From positions 434,001 to 498,000 of the forward strand of contig CP184673.1 of the NCBI GenBank assembly GCA_048814795.1: DNA of 64,000 bases. The letters run 5' to 3'. The translations under genes and the position numbers were made by a program. Source of the DNA: Thermatribacter sp048814795 (GTDB lineage Bacteria > Atribacterota > Atribacteria > Atribacterales > Thermatribacteraceae). Shown here one piece after another: positions 60,690 through 64,000 of this stretch. Below the pieces are notes generated by a model. The model did not search any database. It saw nothing but the letters and a program-made list of their open reading frames with translations, and had not been told where the DNA came from. How positions within the stretch are numbered: position 1 is the stretch's first letter; each line of letters begins with the position of its first letter.

Positions 60690-62753
60690 ATGGACAGCGT
60701 GAAGACCATGGTCAGGACCTTGGAGAGCAGTAAAAAATACGGCGATTTTATCTTTGCCTTTGTTTTTATATTGATCATTTTGATGATGGTTATACCACTC
60801 CCGCCTTTTTTGATAGATTTTTTCCTGAGCTGCAACATCACCCTGGCTGTTTTGACCCTGCTCTCTACCAGTTACATTACCGATCCCCTGCAATTTTCGG
60901 TATTTCCTTCGCTTTTGCTTTTTGCCACTCTTTTCCGATTGGCGCTGAATGTTTCCACCACCAGGTTGATTTTGCTCCAGGGCTATGCCGGAAAGCTCAT
61001 CGAAGCTTTCGGGCATTTCGTGGTGGGAGGCAATTACATAGTGGGCTTCATCGTTTTCCTGATTCTGGTTATTATTCAGTTTGTGGTTATCACCAACGGA
61101 GCTAATCGCATTGCTGAGGTTGCTGCCAGGTTTACTCTGGATGCTATGCCTGGAAAACAGATGAGCATTGATGCTGACCTCAACGCCGGGCTTATTGACG
61201 AAAATGAAGCCAAACGTCGCAGGCGCGATATAGAGCGTCAGGCAGAATTTTACGGAGCGATGGATGGTGCCAGCAAGTTTGTGCGGGGAGATGCTATAGC
61301 TGGTCTTATCATCACCCTGATTAATTTTCTGGGTGGAGTGATAGTGGGTAGTATGCAGCGGGGACTTTCCATGAACGAGGCTCTGCAAACCTACGCTCTT
61401 TTAACGGTAGGAGATGGTCTGGTTGCCCAGATTCCGGCTCTTTTGATTTCTACTGCCAGTGGATTGATTGTTACCCGGGCAGCAAGTGAAGACAATCTGG
61501 GCAAAGATTTAGCTCGGGAGATAACCCGCACCCCCCGGGTGTTAATGATTGCCGCTTTCCTGTTACTGATTCTGGGTCTTCTTCCGGGGCTACCCAAGAT
61601 CCCCTTTTTCTTGCTCTCTTCAGGGTTGGCTGGTTTTTCTTATTTGCGAAGCAAGGCCGAGACCCAGGAGGCGACGGCTTCTGCAGAAAAAGCGCCGGAG
61701 GAAGTCGAGGAGCTTCCCAAGAGTGTAGAAGACATTGCCCGCTTAATTGAAGTGGACCCTATCGAACTCGAGGTGGGTTATGGCTTAATACCGCTTGTGG
61801 ACCCTCAGTCCGGCGGAGGACTACTGCGCAGGATTACCCAGATGCGTATTAACCTGGCCCGAGAGAAAGGCTTTGTTGTTCCACCAATAAGGGTACGCGA
61901 CAATTTGCACCTGCGGCCCAATGAGTACGTGATTAAGATAAGGGGGGTGGAGGTCTCTCGAGGAGAAGTTTTACCCAATCATTACCTGGCCATCCATCCT
62001 GATGATAGAGAGGCCAAAATCGAGGGTATTCCCACTAAAGAACCAGCTTTTCAGCTCCCTGCTTACTGGGTTAACCAGGCCCAGAGGGAAAAGGCCGAAA
62101 TCATGGGATTCACGCTGGTTGACCCCGAATCGGTGCTGATTACTCACCTCTCTGAAATAATTAAAAAGCACGCTCACGAGCTGATCACCCGTCAGGATGT
62201 TCGCTTGCTTCTTGAGCAGGTTAAAAGGATCAACCAGGCGGTTGTCGAGGAACTTATTCCTTCCCTGATGACGGTTGGAGATGTTCAAAAAGTGTTGCAG
62301 TATCTCCTCATGGAGGGAGTTTCTATCAGGGATCTCCCCATGATTCTGGAGGCTTTAGCAGATTACGCACCGCAGAGTAAAAATATTGAGGACCTTACTG
62401 AAATGGTACGCAGGCGTTTAGGCAGAATGATTGTAAAGCAGTACATTGCTGGTGATGGCAAATTGCACGCTCTGGCCCTCGATGCTTCTCTGGAGCAGAA
62501 AATTCTGGGAGTGATCGAGGGGAGAGAGACTATTGATCCTGAGATGTTTCGCAGGGTATTGCAAGAAATTTCTTCTGGCATAGAGTATCTGCTAAGTGCT
62601 GGTTATTTCCCCTTGCTGTTGGTAACTGGTAAAATTAGGAGAGGTTTTCGAGACTTGATTTCTGGTTATCTTTCTCAGGTAGTGGTTCTTGCTTTTGAGG
62701 AGATACCCAGAGACGTGGAGATCAAGATTGAGCGCATAATTCGGAGTGAGTAG
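60690..62753 (+). CDS. flhA: Flagellar export protein FlhA
   Basis: A 687-residue export-ring protein with an N-terminal membrane half (about eight spans) and the FHIPEP-type cytoplasmic loop: ARFTLDAMPGKQMSIDADLN, FYGAMDGASKFVRGDAIAGL. The C-terminal half binds chaperone-substrate complexes. GAGGTGAGG precedes the ATG. Confidence 0.97.
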   Translation: MDSVKTMVRTLESSKKYGDFIFAFVFILIILMMVIPLPPFLIDFFLSCNITLAVLTLLSTSYITDPLQFSVFPSLLLFATLFRLALNVSTTRLILLQGYAGKLIEAFGHFVVGGNYIVGFIVFLILVIIQFVVITNGANRIAEVAARFTLDAMPGKQMSIDADLNAGLIDENEAKRRRRDIERQAEFYGAMDGASKFVRGDAIAGLIITLINFLGGVIVGSMQRGLSMNEALQTYALLTVGDGLVAQIPALLISTASGLIVTRAASEDNLGKDLAREITRTPRVLMIAAFLLLILGLLPGLPKIPFFLLSSGLAGFSYLRSKAETQEATASAEKAPEEVEELPKSVEDIARLIEVDPIELEVGYGLIPLVDPQSGGGLLRRITQMRINLAREKGFVVPPIRVRDNLHLRPNEYVIKIRGVEVSRGEVLPNHYLAIHPDDREAKIEGIPTKEPAFQLPAYWVNQAQREKAEIMGFTLVDPESVLITHLSEIIKKHAHELITRQDVRLLLEQVKRINQAVVEELIPSLMTVGDVQKVLQYLLMEGVSIRDLPMILEALADYAPQSKNIEDLTEMVRRRLGRMIVKQYIAGDGKLHALALDASLEQKILGVIEGRETIDPEMFRRVLQEISSGIEYLLSAGYFPLLLVTGKIRRGFRDLISGYLSQVVVLAFEEIPRDVEIKIERIIRSE

Positions 62754-62755
62754 TC

Positions 62756-63403
62756 TTGGACGCGGAAAAGATTTTTCAGATTAACCGAAAAGCAAGCATA
62801 GGGGTTTTGTGGAAGGGGTCTCATGGTGAAAAAAAGTGGCGTTTTTATCCCAGCAGGATAGAAAGTATCAGAGAGAATGAGGTCTGGTTTGCTGCTCCTC
62901 AGGAGCGGGGCACGCTGGTACCAGTTGGCAAAGGAGACCCGGTGCAGGTTTACATCGTGGGTGAAAACGAAATCTTCTTTTTTGAGGGTAAAGCAAAGGA
63001 GCGCCAGCGCAAGGGGAGTTTGGCTTACCTGATCATAGATCTTCCCCAGAAGGTGGTACGCAAACAAAGGCGCAATTATGTTCGCCTGAACATTGCTCTT
63101 CCGGTCTGTGTGCGCAATGAAGAATCCCTGGTGGAGGGTTTGACCAGGAACCTGAGCGGAGGTGGCATGCTGGTTTCCTTTGGAGATCATAAAAATCCCT
63201 TTCCCGCCGATGCTCAGGACCTGTTTTTCATGATTAGTCTCAACAACGGACACGATGTTTTTGGTAAAGCCCGGGTGGTGCGCAAAGAGGATCCTTCCAC
63301 CTATGCTTTCGAATTTACCGATATGCAGGAGACGGATCGAGAGAAAATAGTTAAGTTTATTTTTCAAAAGCAGATTGAAATGAAAAAGAAGGGGCTGGTC
63401 TGA
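62756..63403 (+). CDS. YcgR-type PilZ flagellar brake protein
   Basis: A 215-residue c-di-GMP receptor. N-terminal YcgR-like domain (about 1-95), then PilZ with the RxxxR motif in VRKQRRNYVRLNIALPV and NLSGGGMLVSF. On binding c-di-GMP such proteins slow the motor at the switch. TTG start 2 nt after the flhA stop. Confidence 0.88.
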   Translation: MDAEKIFQINRKASIGVLWKGSHGEKKWRFYPSRIESIRENEVWFAAPQERGTLVPVGKGDPVQVYIVGENEIFFFEGKAKERQRKGSLAYLIIDLPQKVVRKQRRNYVRLNIALPVCVRNEESLVEGLTRNLSGGGMLVSFGDHKNPFPADAQDLFFMISLNNGHDVFGKARVVRKEDPSTYAFEFTDMQETDREKIVKFIFQKQIEMKKKGLV

Positions 63404-63404
63404 A

Positions 63405-64000
63405 ATGCAGAAGATAAAAGCAATGGTTGTTGATGATTCAGCATTTATGCGACGCATGATAAGAGATATTCTGGAGAGAGCAAGCATAGAGGTGATTGCA
63501 GCAGCACGGGATGGTGTTGAAGCACTGGAGAAACTTAACGAAGTTACACCGGATGTCATTCTTCTTGATGTTGAAATGCCCCGCATGAATGGTTTGGCTT
63601 TTCTGGATAAAGCCATGCGCAGGGGTCCCTATCGAGTGGTCATGCTCAGTGCTTTGACCGGAGAAGGGAGTCAATATACCATTAAAGCTCTGGAACGAGG
63701 AGCTCTGGACTTTATTCAAAAACCATCGGGGAGTATTTCTCTGGACCTCGAAAAGAAGGCTGAAGAGATTGTGGAAAAAATAAAAGCTGTGGTCGATGTT
63801 CCTCTGGAAAAACTGCGCGACTTGAAGGCCTTAAGAACTCCTTCCGAAGTTCCGGGTAAAGCTGAGAAGGAAAAGATGGCAGGAGGTGACATGGTAGCGG
63901 AAAAACTGCTTTTCATTGCTTCTTCCACGGGTGGGCCTCGCGCTCTGAAGGCGCTTTTTGCTGGTCTTCAGAGTCTCAAAAAAAGCTGTGCAGTAATAGT
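63405..64000 (+). CDS. cheB: Chemotaxis methylesterase CheB (3' truncated by window)
   Basis: 198 codons are visible. The receiver domain has MVVDDSAFMRRMIRDILERA, phospho-Asp in VILLDVEMPRMNGLAF and FIQKPSG. A linker leads to the methylesterase domain, whose opening FIASSTGGPRALKALFAG contains the catalytic serine motif. It removes methyl groups from chemoreceptors and deamidates them. The end lies beyond the window. Confidence 0.95.
   Translation, partial: MQKIKAMVVDDSAFMRRMIRDILERASIEVIAAARDGVEALEKLNEVTPDVILLDVEMPRMNGLAFLDKAMRRGPYRVVMLSALTGEGSQYTIKALERGALDFIQKPSGSISLDLEKKAEEIVEKIKAVVDVPLEKLRDLKALRTPSEVPGKAEKEKMAGGDMVAEKLLFIASSTGGPRALKALFAGLQSLKKSCAVI

Noticed and set aside
60108..61388. 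A 426-codon open frame on the minus strand
   Set aside because: It lies fully opposite flhB and flhA, which are unmistakable, and its translation is low-complexity and rich in His and Gln without family features.
1..64000. CRISPR arrays, transposases, integrases, tRNA or rRNA genes
   Set aside because: No regularly spaced repeats, transposase-like proteins, attachment-site pairs or tRNA-like folds were recognised on either strand; the window reads as ordinary chromosome.

Overview
The window looks like a chromosome segment of an anaerobic, sugar-fermenting, flagellated diderm bacterium. An LptF/LptG-type permease and several lipobox proteins argue for an outer membrane. The flagellar gene order (flgB-flgC-fliE-F-G-H-I-J, fliK-flgD-flgE-flbD-motAB-fliL-M-Y-O-P-Q-R-flhB-flhA) is the one seen in Clostridia and Thermotoga-like lineages. 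GTG and TTG starts are frequent and coding density is high. A member of Atribacterota or a similar thermophilic phylum would fit, but that is inference from remembered gene content, not a search result.

Layout. 1-10141: a sugar-utilisation operon with the end of a ribose-type ABC permease, a fucose/arabinose-isomerase-like protein, two FGGY kinases, two TIM-barrel epimerases, a 2-hydroxyacid dehydrogenase, a SAF-domain oxidoreductase and an RpiB-like isomerase. 10235-15932: envelope genes (a membrane protein, an LptF/G permease, TPR proteins and a lipoprotein), then an ECF sigma factor followed by a membrane protein with an extracytoplasmic glycogen-binding-like domain, a candidate anti-sigma sensor. 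15977-18713: a LeuB-like decarboxylating dehydrogenase and xseA-xseB. 18720-24207: a maltose-type ABC sugar transporter without its ATPase, a sugar-nucleotide epimerase and a zinc alcohol dehydrogenase. 24204-25740 (minus strand): a cobalamin riboswitch with its own terminator controlling cblT-cblS, for salvage of alpha-ribazole into B12. 26132-29846: two glycosyltransferases next to flagellin, probably flagellin glycosylation. 29885-34174: a consensus sigma-28 promoter, flagellin, flaG, fliD, fliS and a fliT-like gene. 34247-41819: a sigma-54 activator, two surface lipoproteins, cheA, cheY, a PAS histidine kinase and rpoN. 41882-64000: the flagellar basal body, export, motor and switch operon, ending in a PilZ brake protein and a truncated cheB.

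The most interesting signal is a possible co-varied sigma-54 system. The rpoN product carries a four-cysteine zinc-ribbon-like insert. Its RpoN box is conserved, but the helix-turn-helix position that normally carries the arginine assigned to recognition of the -12/-13 promoter element is a glutamine (Q352). In the same locus, three short intergenic gaps (upstream of the lipoprotein-cheA operon, of flgB and of flhB) contain TTGGCAA-N5-TTTAT at the right distance from the start codon. This is a normal -24 box with TA replacing the usually invariant GC of the -12 box. Two weaker matches lie upstream of the glycosyltransferase operon. A matching activator with GAFTGA and a sensor kinase are encoded alongside. 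A second theme is very short leader ORFs with strong ribosome binding sites ahead of flagellin and the sugar-binding protein.
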